Assembly (NCBI RefSeq): GCF_022524345.1
Contig: NZ_JAKWJU010000002.1
Span: forward strand, 6,314,001-6,378,000
DNA from: Streptomyces marispadix
GTDB lineage: Bacteria > Actinomycetota > Actinomycetes > Streptomycetales > Streptomycetaceae
DNA: 64,000 bases
Direction of reading: 5' to 3'
The position numbers and the translations under genes were made by a program. The notes under the pieces are model-generated. The model had not been told where the DNA came from. It worked only from the letters and a program-made list of their open reading frames with translations, and did no database searches. Positions 26,138 through 34,727 of the stretch are shown here, piece after piece. Each line of letters opens with the position of its first letter. Positions within the stretch are counted from its first letter, which is position 1.

Positions 26138-27358
26138 GTGCCGCCCACCGCCGCGGAAGCGCCCGACATCCTCTCCCCGCAGTTCGCAGCCGACCCCTAC
26201 TCCTCGTACCGCGTTCTGCGCGAGGACTTCCCGCTGCTGTGGCACGAGGCCACCGGCAGCTACATCCTCTCCCGCTACGAGGACGTCGAACGCGCCTTCC
26301 GCGACGAGGTGTTCACCACCCGCAACTACGACTGGCAGCTCGAACCGGTTCACGGGCGGACCCTGGTGCAGATGAGCGGCCGGGAGCACGCGGCGCACCG
26401 CGCGCTGGTCGCCCCCGCGTTCCGCGGCAGGATGCTGGAGGAGAAGTTCCTTCCGGTGATCGAGCAGAACGCACGCGATCTCATCGAGCCGCTGCGGGGC
26501 GCCGGTTCGGCCGACATCGTCGAGGACTTCGCCACTCACTTCCCGATCAACGTGATCGTGGACATGCTGGGCCTGGACAAGTCCGAGCATCCGCGGTTCC
26601 ACGACTGGTACACCGCGATCGTCGCCTACTTCGGCAACCTCGCCCAGGACCCTGAGATCACGGAGGCCGGTCACCGTACGCGCGACGAACTGGCCGCCTA
26701 CATGATCCCGGTCATACGCGAACGCCGGGAGAACCCGGGAGACGACCTGCTCTCCGCGCTGTGCACGGCGGAGGTCGACGGCACCGCGATGACGGACGAG
26801 GACATCAAGGCGTTCATCAGCATCCTGTTCGCCGCGGGCGGCGAGACCACCGACAAGGCGATCTCCAGCCTCGTCGGCAATCTGCTGCGCAATCCCGGGC
26901 AGTTGGCGGCCGTGCGGGAGGACCGAGAGCTGATCGCCCAGGCACTCGCGGAGACGCTGCGCTTCACACCGCCGGTCCACATGATCATCCGCGAGACGGA
27001 CGACGACGTCGAACTCTCCGGCGGCACCATCCCCGCGGGCTCCACGGTCGACTGCCTTATCGGGGCGGCCAATCGGGACGCCTCGCGCTTCGCCGACCCC
27101 GACTCCTTCGACATCTTCCGTGACGATCTGCCCGCACGGTCGGCGTTCTCGGCGGCGGCTCGGCATCTGGCGTTCGCGCTGGGCAGGCACTTCTGCGTGG
27201 GCGCGCTGCTCGCCAAGACCGAGGTCGAGGTGGGCGTAGGGCAACTCCTCGACGCTATGCCCGAGTTGACCCTGGAGAAGGACTGCACGCTCGTCGAACG
27301 AGGGTTGTTCACCCGCGGTCTGGAGTCCCTGCCGGTGCGCTTCGCACCCGGCGGCTAG
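26138..27358 (+). CDS. Cytochrome P450
   Basis: 406 residues, normal for a soluble bacterial class I P450. The oxygen-binding I-helix AAGGETTDK is near residue 232 (acid-alcohol pair E-T), the K-helix ExxR (ETLR) near 270, and the heme loop FALGRHFCVG near 345-354 with Cys as axial ligand. It needs a ferredoxin and reductase, neither of which is adjacent. GTG 26138 follows GCGAGGTACGCCC. It stands outside the lasso cluster and no biosynthetic gene flanks it, so its substrate is unknown. Confidence 0.95.
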   Translation: MPPTAAEAPDILSPQFAADPYSSYRVLREDFPLLWHEATGSYILSRYEDVERAFRDEVFTTRNYDWQLEPVHGRTLVQMSGREHAAHRALVAPAFRGRMLEEKFLPVIEQNARDLIEPLRGAGSADIVEDFATHFPINVIVDMLGLDKSEHPRFHDWYTAIVAYFGNLAQDPEITEAGHRTRDELAAYMIPVIRERRENPGDDLLSALCTAEVDGTAMTDEDIKAFISILFAAGGETTDKAISSLVGNLLRNPGQLAAVREDRELIAQALAETLRFTPPVHMIIRETDDDVELSGGTIPAGSTVDCLIGAANRDASRFADPDSFDIFRDDLPARSAFSAAARHLAFALGRHFCVGALLAKTEVEVGVGQLLDAMPELTLEKDCTLVERGLFTRGLESLPVRFAPGG

Positions 27359-27496
27359 CGGAGCACAACCTGGCGGCAGGCACGGCGCCTCAGCGACCTG
27401 TACGGCCGAAGCACCGGCGGCGCCGGGCAGGTGCGCCGCACCGGTCACTCCTCGGCGGAGCCCGTCCCGGTCACTGCCCGGCGGACGCCGTCCCGG

Positions 27497-28135
27497 TCAC
27501 TCCTCGACGGCCAGCTCGTCGTAGTCCACGAGCCCCGTCTCCTCCAGGACGTCGAGGTGGTCGAGGACGATCGAGTTGTGCCTGGTCGCCAGCGACCTCA
27601 CCATCGAGTTGCGGGTCTGGTCGCGTACCAGGCTCACGAGGTTGATGGCCACCCCGTTGCGCTTCCGCAGATGGTTGACGAGGACACGGTCGAACTCGTC
27701 GCCCTTCGCCTTCTCGATGTCGTCCAGATACTTCTGCTCTGTGCTGCTCGGACGGTTCGGCAGCGCCACCTTCAGCGTGCGGCCCGCCTGGATGACCCGC
27801 TTGTCCAACTCGGTGTCCCCGTCGATGAGATGGTCGCCGACGGTCCGCACCGACCTGCGTTCGCTGCGCTCCCGCGCGGCGCGCCCGGCGGGCAGTTCCC
27901 ACAGTCCCGCGCTGCGCACACTCCGCAGGAAGTCACGGTCGAGCGACGTAAGTGGCCCATATTCCGTTTTCCAGACGCCTTTGCCGTCGTCTTGCCATCC
28001 GGCTCTGGAAAGCGCGGCGGACCGGTTCCCGTCGAAGAAGTAGATGGGAACAAGCAGAGCGGCGAGTGTCGCCATCAGTCCGAAAACGACCAGAACGGTG
28101 CCGGCCGCTCGGCCCGACGGTATGGCAGCACGCAT
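27497..28135 (-). CDS. DUF4142-like exported protein
   Basis: 212 residues. A membrane span or uncleaved signal (AGTVLVVFGLMATLAALLVPIYFF) is followed by a helical domain with the DUF4142 pattern TSLDRDFLRSVRSAGLWELPAGRAARERS and NHLRKRNGVAINLVSLVRDQTRNSMVRSLATRHNSIVLDHLDVLEETGL. The fold is ferritin-like in related proteins; the function is unknown. ATG 28135 has GGAGAGGGAAACAG upstream, which decides the start against a much longer open frame. It is convergent with the P450 gene. Confidence 0.82.
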   Translation of the reverse strand: MRAAIPSGRAAGTVLVVFGLMATLAALLVPIYFFDGNRSAALSRAGWQDDGKGVWKTEYGPLTSLDRDFLRSVRSAGLWELPAGRAARERSERRSVRTVGDHLIDGDTELDKRVIQAGRTLKVALPNRPSSTEQKYLDDIEKAKGDEFDRVLVNHLRKRNGVAINLVSLVRDQTRNSMVRSLATRHNSIVLDHLDVLEETGLVDYDELAVEE

Positions 28136-28281
28136 CTGTTTCCCTCTCCAAACACATCCGCGTAGTGCGGGGATATTAATGCAGTGCGTGACGCTGCCGT
28201 GGAGGCTTCGTCCAGATCTGACAAAGCAGTTTGACCTGCCCCGATATGCGGTGTGGAGCGGAGAGACGGTCCAGGGGGTGC

Positions 28282-28699
28282 GCTTCGGGCACCTGGAGCA
28301 CGGCGACTGCGGCTCCCGGCCGCTGCCGCCGGCGGCGGGCTCGCGCAGGTCCGGATGCTCGTCGGACAGCTCCCGGACGAAGGGGCACCATGCGCTCGGC
28401 GATGTCCTGACGCGTCCCCTCCTCGGCGTCGGCGGGCAACGCGTCCAACTCGCTGCCTGTGGGGTCCTCGGGCAGGCTCCGCAGCATCTCCGCCCACGCC
28501 TGCCGGGGGCCGGTCCGAGGACTCGCGTCATCACCGCGAACAGGGACCGGTCGGCCTCGGACATCTCCGTCCGGGCCACCGGGGCGAACTCCGGCGGCAG
28601 GCCGGCGGGCAGCGACTGCCGCAGAATCAGGCCGAGTTCGGCGCGGCAGCAGGCCAGTCGGGGCGCCGAGGCGGTGAGCACCGCCGTGCTTCGAACCAC
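28282..28699 (-). pseudogene. Probable decayed gene with two compensating frameshifts
   Basis: Coding-like protein sequence is spread over two frames. One frame gives LTASAPRLACCRAELGLILRQ through MSEADRSLFAVMTRVLGPAP; a second gives RQAWAEMLRSLPEDPTGSELD to DIAERMVPL; then the first resumes with VRELSDEHPDLREPAAG. The switches fall near 28504 (one base seems missing in a C run) and near 28378 (one base seems extra). The joined product is a helical, acidic protein I cannot assign. It lies between the DUF4142 and VOC genes. Either decay or sequencing errors could explain it. Confidence 0.35.
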
Positions 28700-28794
28700 G
28701 ACAGCGCACTCCGCGGGACCGCCGCCACGGTCACCGGCAACCGAGGACACGAGGAGACAGGGCTCCCGTGCGGGGGGTTCTTCGGGGCTCCGCG

Positions 28795-29541
28795 TCAGGA
28801 CGGGGCGAGGACGCAGAACTCGTGTCCCTCCGGATCGGCCAGGCACGTCCACGGAACGTCGCCCTGGCCGACGTCGAGATCGCCGGCACCGAGGGCCCGC
28901 AGCCGGGCCACCTCCGCCGCCTTGTCGTCACCGGGGTACGGCAGCAGATCAAGATGTACGCGGTCCGGCACGGTCTTCACGCCGGGCGTGCGGAGGAATT
29001 CGAGATACGGGCCGGTACCCCTCGCGGAGCGCAACACCGCATGATCGTCGGTCACTTCGTGCAGGACCCAGTCCACCGCCTCGCCCCAGAACCGGGCCAT
29101 GGCCCGCGGGTCCGCGCAGTCGGCCACCACCGCGGCGATGGGCCCGGTGTCCCGGTAGCTCTCCCGAGGCTCCAGCACACAGAACTCATTGCCCTCCGGG
29201 TCGGCGAGGACCGTCCACGGCACTTCGCCCTGGCCCACGTGGGCGGGCGTCGCACCGAGAGCCTGGAGACGCGCGACCAACTCCGCCTGATGTTCCGCTG
29301 AGTCGGTGGCGAGGTCGAGGTGCACACGGTTCTTCGTCGTCGTCTTGCCCTCCGAGACCCTGACGACGTCTACGCCCACGGCGACCGGGTCCGGCCAGAC
29401 GAAGTCGCCGACCGGCCCCACGTAGGAGGTCACCCCGGGAGTTCCGCCGGAAACACTCCAGCCGAGCGCCTCCGCCCAGAACCGGCCGACCGCCGATTCA
29501 TCGAGGGCCTTGATGTTCACCTGTACAGGTCGCAGTGCCAT
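28795..29541 (-). CDS. Two-domain VOC (glyoxalase/bleomycin-resistance-like) protein
   Basis: 248 residues made of two similar halves. Each ends with a matching block: VGQGEVPWTVLADPEGNEFCVLEP and VGQGDVPWTCLADPEGHEFCVLAPS, and each contains VHLDL with a potential metal-binding His. Such VOC proteins are metal-dependent lyases, dioxygenases or antibiotic-binding proteins; the subfamily (often annotated glyoxalase-like) is uncharacterised. ATG 29541 is chosen at MALRPVQVNIKALDE, where the fold begins. The repeat within the protein shows an internal duplication. Confidence 0.9.
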   Translation of the reverse strand: MALRPVQVNIKALDESAVGRFWAEALGWSVSGGTPGVTSYVGPVGDFVWPDPVAVGVDVVRVSEGKTTTKNRVHLDLATDSAEHQAELVARLQALGATPAHVGQGEVPWTVLADPEGNEFCVLEPRESYRDTGPIAAVVADCADPRAMARFWGEAVDWVLHEVTDDHAVLRSARGTGPYLEFLRTPGVKTVPDRVHLDLLPYPGDDKAAEVARLRALGAGDLDVGQGDVPWTCLADPEGHEFCVLAPS

Positions 29542-29604
29542 GCCGCCGATCCTATGCACCCCTTTACAACGACAACCGCAAGTCGTCGCCCGACAGAGAT
29601 CTCC

Positions 29605-29865
29605 ATGGCAGGGCGCGAGTCAGCCGTGTACCGGTGTCGGCCCAACGGACTGGGGCCCAATGGAACTTGGAGTAATTCGGCGGACGGCCTCGTTCGGCGC
29701 TTGAGGCTGCTGATGCGCGGGGGACTTTACGAACTCAGAACTATGGCAGCGCCGATTCGCGAGCAGTGGCTCCTTGCGCTCTTGTGGAGACTGCGAGCGC
29801 TCGTCACCCTGGAACAGACAGGCAGGTCCCGCCACTTCGAGTCGGGGGAGCGGACGGATGTCTGA
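29605..29865 (+). CDS. Small basic protein ahead of the TGT-like gene
   Basis: 86 residues, MAGRESAVYRCRPNG at the start, then a helical, Leu/Arg-rich stretch (ADGLVRRLRLLMRGGLYELR and WLLALLWRLRALVTLEQTGRSRHFE). No family is recognised. Its base composition and codons (AAT, GGA, ACT, AGT, ATT) are less GC-biased than those of its neighbours, which hints at transfer. It ends 8 bases inside the next gene, so the two are probably translationally coupled and work together. No strong ribosome binding site precedes ATG 29605, so the start is not firm. Confidence 0.55.
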   Translation: MAGRESAVYRCRPNGLGPNGTWSNSADGLVRRLRLLMRGGLYELRTMAAPIREQWLLALLWRLRALVTLEQTGRSRHFESGERTDV

Positions 29866-30988
29866 GCGTGACAGCGGTTTACGTCTCAATGGGCAACGCC
29901 TTTGGAGCCTTCTGCTCGACCGAGTTCTCCTCTACACCCGAGCGAAAGTACTTCGCGGTGGCCCCCCACCACAGCCCGCAGAACGCCACGGCGGCCTCAT
30001 GCTCGGTGGGCAGAACGCGCTCACCGAGGCGGAAGCGCGAACATGGGCCCGGAGTGGCGAGACGGTTCTCATCGACCCAGCGCGATATGAGACCCACTTC
30101 GCAACAGAAGAAGAGCCTTTCCATCTTCCTCCAGAACTGCCCGAACAGTTGGAGCTACTTCCCCAGGATCGGACCCTCGCCGGTTATCTTCAGCGCCAGC
30201 GCGCGAGCAGCGGACTGTGGCTCGCTCTCACGCCGACCGGCTACTTCGCCCCGGGGGCCAGGAGGGCCGTCCGGGCCGCGGTCCGTCAGGTCAAGTACGA
30301 GACCGACGAAGAGTCGACGGTGCTCTCACTTCCTCTCGACCGCCGGTGGCTGACAGACGAAACCGCCGTGGACTTTCTGATCCGGGAACTCGGTTCCCTT
30401 GTCTCCCTCAAGGCATTCGTCCTCGGCGCGGACCGCAATCCGCTGGAGCGAGTGGGCACGGCCCGTGCCCTGCGTCTGCTGCTCTCCGAAGTCCCCGGTG
30501 CGGCATTGATCCGTACCGATCTCGCCGGTCTCGACGCGGTCGCTCACGGCGCGGTCTTCGCCGCCATCGGCACACGCAGCTCGCTGCGACACGCACGTCC
30601 GCCCCGCAACGGCGGCTTTCCACCGCCCGGACGTCCGGCGTATGTGCTCCATCCCCGGCTGATGCGGTTCATGCGGAACAGCACCCTGATCGAGAAGTAC
30701 GGAGCTCGCGCCGCCCCCACATGCGGCTGCACATACTGCGAGGGACGGCCGCTGACCCGTTTCCAGGACACTGAAAAGGGCGCCGCTGAAGCGGAACTTC
30801 ACAACATCGCCGTGCGGACTCCCTGGGATGCGCGAATACTTGAGCCGGCCTCCGAAACACAGCGCCAAGCGGTGTGGCGGCAGATGTGCGTGGAAGCCCT
30901 CGCCGACTACAGCGATCTCAACAGAGAACTCGGCTATGAGGCATTCACCCCGGACCCGGCACTGGAGACCTGGGCCGGCGTACGGTGA
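29858..30988 (+). CDS. tRNA-guanine-transglycosylase-like zinc protein (TGT/DpdA-like)
   Basis: 376 residues. Near the C-terminus Cys289, Cys291, Cys294 (CGCTYC) and His315 (AELHN) reproduce the CxCxxC...H zinc site of TGT-family enzymes, which exchange guanine for 7-deazaguanines in tRNA or, for DpdA, in DNA. Upstream, AHGAVFAAIGTRSSLRH (230-245) resembles the barrel end of DpdA-like proteins. N-terminal SGETVLIDPARYE could supply an acidic active-site residue. GGGGGAG precedes ATG 29858. No 7-deazaguanine synthesis genes are in the window. The family call is an inference from the zinc site and general layout. Confidence 0.6.
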   Translation: MSERDSGLRLNGQRLWSLLLDRVLLYTRAKVLRGGPPPQPAERHGGLMLGGQNALTEAEARTWARSGETVLIDPARYETHFATEEEPFHLPPELPEQLELLPQDRTLAGYLQRQRASSGLWLALTPTGYFAPGARRAVRAAVRQVKYETDEESTVLSLPLDRRWLTDETAVDFLIRELGSLVSLKAFVLGADRNPLERVGTARALRLLLSEVPGAALIRTDLAGLDAVAHGAVFAAIGTRSSLRHARPPRNGGFPPPGRPAYVLHPRLMRFMRNSTLIEKYGARAAPTCGCTYCEGRPLTRFQDTEKGAAEAELHNIAVRTPWDARILEPASETQRQAVWRQMCVEALADYSDLNRELGYEAFTPDPALETWAGVR

Positions 30989-31751
30989 GCCGCTCGCATT
31001 CCGCAGACGGCAGGCGCTGATAAACCTGCTCGGAGAACCGCCAGGCCGCCTCGGTGTGCCGCGCATCCGTCATCACGCGGGGCAACGCCACAACCTGCGG
31101 TTCCCCGTGTACGGGCCCGTGTACGACGCCGTGCCCGTACCACTCGGCACGCAACTGCCCGAACGCATCGACTCGTGATCCGGTGACGCGCAGCCCCGTA
31201 GCCGGAGCGTAGGAGGCATACCTTCCCGCATCGGCCACCGCGGCACCGGTCAGCCTTCGCGTGCTCACCAGCGCCAAGTCGACTCGCAACGGCGGAACAG
31301 CAAGCCGCTCCACCGATCCGTCTGCCACGGACACCGACCCCGCAGGGCACTGCCGCAGCACGTCACGCTCCCGCGCCGTCAACGACTCCAGCGGGACCGG
31401 CGCCCCGGCAGGCAGGCTCAGAAGCAGACGGAACAGCGCCAAGTCCCTGCTGAGCGGGCGACGTTCGCAACCTAGCGGGGCAGCGACGCAGGTCCGACGC
31501 CGGACATGCTCGGCCTCGTCCAGCCGGTAGAACACATGCGCCCTGGAGCCTCGCGCGGTCAGTTCCGTGACCCGCGTACCGGATCGCAGCGCTCCGAGCA
31601 GAGCCTCGCCGTACGGTTCCATCTCGCCAGCATCGGAAAGGATCACCGACTCGCTCCCTGATCTCCCGCTTAGGCAACGCAGTTGACTGACTTCATCACG
31701 CCCGGTTCCGCAATGCGAGGCACACATGCGCAAGGCTTCGGTCAGGCGCAC
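30945..31751 (-). CDS. Unknown protein convergent with and overlapping the TGT-like gene
   Basis: About 268 residues, unassigned. The middle part reads EPYGEALLGALRSGTRVTELTARGSRAHVFYRLDEAEHVRRR, then ESLTARERDVLRQCPAGSV and LVSTRRLTGAAVADAGRYASYAP. LTARERDVLR resembles the start of a LuxR-type helix but the rest does not follow. Codon bias supports coding. Its 3' end overlaps the 3' end of the TGT-like gene by 44 bases. The start is uncertain: GTG 31751 without a ribosome binding site, or ATG 31622. It may belong with the TGT-like pair. Confidence 0.5.
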   Translation of the reverse strand: MRLTEALRMCASHCGTGRDEVSQLRCLSGRSGSESVILSDAGEMEPYGEALLGALRSGTRVTELTARGSRAHVFYRLDEAEHVRRRTCVAAPLGCERRPLSRDLALFRLLLSLPAGAPVPLESLTARERDVLRQCPAGSVSVADGSVERLAVPPLRVDLALVSTRRLTGAAVADAGRYASYAPATGLRVTGSRVDAFGQLRAEWYGHGVVHGPVHGEPQVVALPRVMTDARHTEAAWRFSEQVYQRLPSAECERLTVRRPRSPVPGPG

Positions 31752-31898
31752 AGAACGCTAGAGTGCGCCCCCGCATCGCCCGCGCCCGCCCCAACGGGCC
31801 CATGGCCTCGGCAAGATCCGTATCGGCCGGCCCGACCACGGCGCCGCGCCGGGTTTCCGTCGTAGGCTCGATCCCGCACGTGAGGGACAGGAGCTGAG

Positions 31899-32585
31899 AT
31901 GGCCGAGACGACTCAGAGCCGGACGACGGTGGCCGAGGTCATGGCCGAACTCGCCGAGCTCGACGACCCGAAGACGCGCGCTGTCAACGAGAAGCACGGT
32001 GACGATCACGGGGTGAACCTCGGCAAGCTGCGCGCCCTCGCGAAACGGCTGAAGACGCAGCAGGAACTCGCGTGCCGCCTCTGGGAGACCGGCGACACCG
32101 CGGCGAGGCTGCTGGCGCTCCTGATCTGCCGCCCGAAGGCGTTCGGACGCGACGAGTTGAACGCCATGCTGCGCGAGGCGCGCACCCCCAAGGTGCACGA
32201 CTGGCTCGTGAACTACGTGGTGAAGAAGAACCCGCACTGCGAAGAGCTGCGCCTGGCCTGGTACGCCGACCCTGACCCGGTGGTCGCGAGCGCCGGCTGG
32301 GCGCTGACGACCGAACGCGTGGCGAAGAAGCCCGAGGGTCTCGATCTCGCGGGGCTGCTCGATGTCGTCGAGGCGGAGATGAAGGACGCCCCGGACCGGT
32401 TGCAGTGGGCGATGAACCACTGCCTGGCTCAGATCGGGATCGAGCACGAGGAGCACCGCAGTCGTGCGCTCGACATCGGTGAACGCCTGGAGGTCCTGAA
32501 GGACTATCCGACGTCCCCGGGCTGCACATCTCCGTTCGTGCCCGTCTGGATCAACGAGATGGTCAGCCGACAGCGCGCCGAGTAG
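31899..32585 (+). CDS. DNA alkylation repair protein, AlkD-like
   Basis: 228 residues of the HEAT-like ALK repeat family, DNA glycosylases that excise bulky or charged alkyl purines without base flipping. The characteristic run is GVNLGKLRALAKRLKTQQELACRLWETGDTAARLLALLICRPK, then LREARTPKVHDWLVNYVVKKNPH, where Trp and Asp line the DNA-facing groove in AlkD. Length is typical. AGGAG precedes ATG 31899. Single gene with no repair partner nearby. Confidence 0.9.
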   Translation: MAETTQSRTTVAEVMAELAELDDPKTRAVNEKHGDDHGVNLGKLRALAKRLKTQQELACRLWETGDTAARLLALLICRPKAFGRDELNAMLREARTPKVHDWLVNYVVKKNPHCEELRLAWYADPDPVVASAGWALTTERVAKKPEGLDLAGLLDVVEAEMKDAPDRLQWAMNHCLAQIGIEHEEHRSRALDIGERLEVLKDYPTSPGCTSPFVPVWINEMVSRQRAE

Positions 32586-32670
32586 GCACGACGGCAGGTG
32601 TGCGCTGCTGACACCGCGCCCAACCGTCCCTGTCCCGACACCCCGCCGACTACCGCCGACTGGAAGAGAA

Positions 32671-32856
32671 TTGACCACAGACGAGCGCCGTGAGCGATAT
32701 GCGAAGGCGCTGTACGCGACGCTCGGGTTCAGCGCCGAACGCCACCCTTGGACGACCCTGGCCCCGGCCCGGCGCGAGGTCTGGTACCAGCGGGCCGATG
32801 CCGCGATCGCCGTGGCCGACGAGGAGATCGCGGAAGCGGTTCGCGCCTCGGGATAG
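32671..32856 (+). CDS. Small helical protein, function unknown
   Basis: A 61-residue protein that starts with TTG after GGAAGAGAA. Sequence: TTDERRERYAKALYATLGF, a Trp-containing segment HPWTTLAPARREVWYQRADAA, and a short acidic helix (VADEEIAEAVRASG). The tight ribosome binding site, strong GC3 and clean stop support it. Similar short WxxL..R.VWY proteins occur in actinomycetes and their phages; the role is not known. Confidence 0.7.
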   Translation: MTTDERRERYAKALYATLGFSAERHPWTTLAPARREVWYQRADAAIAVADEEIAEAVRASG

Positions 32857-33017
32857 CCCGGCAGGGGCGCGCGGTCGCCTCGCCGCAGCCGGGCCGGGAG
32901 ATGCGGCCAAACGGGACATCCGGGGCCGTCACGCAGAGAGCGCGATTCAGCGAAACCCCCGCACCCGTGGCCCGCGTCCTTCCTCGTGATCGCCCCCCGC
33001 GCACAGGAGAAGAGACC

Positions 33018-33371
33018 ATGACCGACGACCACGCCGAGCGGACCCACGAGCAGCGCGACGAGCAGCCCGACGGGCAGTCCGTCGAGAAGTCCGACGGGCA
33101 GGGCTGTCAACACGAGCCCTGGTGGGCGGGTCTCGGGACGCGGGGAGCCGTGGGGCTGGTCGTCCTCGGGGGCATCGCGGCCGCGTGGACCTTCCTCGCT
33201 CCCGCCGCGGGGCTCGGCTGGCTGCCCTTCACCCCGGAGGAGGCGGCTACGGGCTACTACCAGGCCGCCAAGGTCGCCGCCATCGGCCTCGTCATCCTGG
33301 GCAGCGCCTTGCTCGGCCGTCGCTCCCGTGGCGCGGGAGCCGAGGAAGCGAAGCGGCCGGAACGCGACTGA
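33018..33371 (+). CDS. Small two-span membrane protein, function unknown
   Basis: 117 residues: a charged, Glu/Gln/Asp-rich N-terminus (HAERTHEQRDEQPDGQ), a first span AVGLVVLGGIAAAWTFLAP, a short extracytoplasmic loop (FTPEEAATGYYQ), a second span AAKVAAIGLVILGSALLG and a basic tail. ATG 33018 has AGGAGAAGAGACC upstream. I do not recognise the family. It ends 72 bases before the stop of the convergent half-permease. Confidence 0.7.
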   Translation: MTDDHAERTHEQRDEQPDGQSVEKSDGQGCQHEPWWAGLGTRGAVGLVVLGGIAAAWTFLAPAAGLGWLPFTPEEAATGYYQAAKVAAIGLVILGSALLGRRSRGAGAEEAKRPERD

Positions 33372-33443
33372 CGGCGCGGCCCGGATCGCGGCGAGCGTGG
33401 CGAACCGCGAGGAACCACCCGGCGACGGGGCGGTGAGGCGCGC

Positions 33444-34130
33444 TCACCACCAGCCGAACGCCAGCCAGGCGAGGAAGGGTGCGACGACGATCGACACGAC
33501 GCCGTAGGTGAGAAGCTGGCGGAACAGGCGAGGCCGCACCGACGGTTCGGCCGCTCCCAGGATCAGGCCGCCGGTGATGCCGAGCGGATTTATGTCGACG
33601 AGTACCGAGGCCAGCGCCAGGGCGAGTACGCCGCCGACAGGTGAGACGCCGTCGGCCACCAGCGGAGGCAGCAGCGGCATGGTCGTCACGAACACCGCGA
33701 CGGAGCTGGCGGCGAACGATGTGATGCCCGCTATGTAGCAGAGCACCAGCAGGCTGAGCACCGGCGACCCATGGACCTTCAGCAGCTCGCTGATCTGCTT
33801 GAACGCACCGAGATCCTCCATCAGACCCACGTACGTCAGCAGGCCGCCGATCAGCAGCACCACGCCCCACGGGATTCGCGAGACGATCGCTCCGGGCTTC
33901 AGCCGTAGCACCAGTTGCAGAATCAGCGCGGCTGTCAGGCCGAGGTAGCCCACGTTCATCTCGAAGCCGACCGAGAGTACGACGACGGCGAGCAGGCAGA
34001 GCACCGTGAGGACGCGGGTTCCACGGCCGCCCGGTGTCGCTTCGGAGGACGGTTGGGCGCCTGCCGTCTCGGTGCCCTCCGCCGCGCTGTACGGACGGGG
34101 CGCCTCCTGCGGCTCTCCTGAGGTGCCCAC
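33444..34130 (-). CDS. SLC13/MatC-like dicarboxylate permease, C-terminal half only
   Basis: 228 residues. Five to six spans correspond to the second half of a SLC13-type carrier: GYLGLTAALILQLVL, IPWGVVLLIGGLLTYVGLME, PVLSLLVLCYIAGITSFAASSVAVFVTTMPLLPPLV and NPLGITGGLILGAAEP, where the SSVAVFVTTMP motif matches the second signature. The family is normally 430-480 residues with two such halves; here the N-terminus is a polar linker (PYSAAEGTETAGAQPSSEATPGG) typical of the central loop. So the first half is missing. It lies back to back with a LysR fragment that is truncated at the same point. Probably not functional. Confidence 0.75.
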   Translation of the reverse strand: MGTSGEPQEAPRPYSAAEGTETAGAQPSSEATPGGRGTRVLTVLCLLAVVVLSVGFEMNVGYLGLTAALILQLVLRLKPGAIVSRIPWGVVLLIGGLLTYVGLMEDLGAFKQISELLKVHGSPVLSLLVLCYIAGITSFAASSVAVFVTTMPLLPPLVADGVSPVGGVLALALASVLVDINPLGITGGLILGAAEPSVRPRLFRQLLTYGVVSIVVAPFLAWLAFGWW

Positions 34131-34168
34131 AGGAGAGGCACCCTCGACCGGGCGGCACGGGCACCGTG

Positions 34169-34447
34169 ATGTGGGAGATGCTGCACCGGCACGTGGCCGA
34201 CCCCGACGTGGTCGTCCAGGCCATGTCGGCGCGCACCGTCAAGGTGATGGTGGCGCGAGGCGCCGGACTCGGCCTCCTCGCCGGGTTCGAGACCTCGGCC
34301 GACATCAACGGACTCGTCTGGCTGCCGCTGCGCGACGCGGACCCCGTTCACCTGTGCCTGACCCAGCGTCAGGACGGGCTGCCCTCGCCGTCCGCCCTCA
34401 TCGTGCGGCGGCTGATACGGGCCAGAGCCGACGAGTTGACGGAGTAG
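34169..34447 (+). pseudogene. LysR-type regulator remnant, C-terminal part only
   Basis: About 92 residues, MLHRHVADPDVVVQAMSARTVKVMVARGAGLGLLAGFETSADINGLVWLPL to LIVRRLIRARADEL in pattern. This is the end of a LysR effector-binding domain: the ARGAGLGLL motif, then a final beta strand and C-terminal helix. No HTH or first subdomain is present upstream, and no ribosome binding site precedes the frame. It faces away from the permease half gene at a shared breakpoint near 34130-34165. Confidence 0.6.
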
Positions 34448-34727
34448 CGGCCCCGGTAGCAGGCCGTGCCCCCGAACGCCCAGGTCAGCACCCGGTCCCT
34501 CAGCAGCCCGTGTGCGGGTCCCGTTCGTGTGTGGCCTCCGTCGGCACGGCGAATGGCTGGCAGCCCGCCGAGTACGCAGGTCACCCCGGTGGGCGTGGCA
34601 GTCTTCGGCGCGTCTCGAAGCCGTGTTGGACTGGGCAGATCGCTGGTCATGGCGGTGCCGGCCGGCGTCATCGCACTGGACATACGTGGCCGTCCACGGC
34701 GTGACATCGAGGATGCGGAGGCAGCCC
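34448..34727. other. Intergenic region before the small membrane protein
   Basis: About 280 bases with no convincing gene. It must carry the promoter of the 34728-38572 genes, but no clear -35/-10 pair is visible. Confidence 0.35.

Noticed and set aside
26138-27358. P450 as a tailoring enzyme of the lasso peptide
   Set aside because: It is 11 kb from the cluster, with unrelated genes between, so linkage is not supported.
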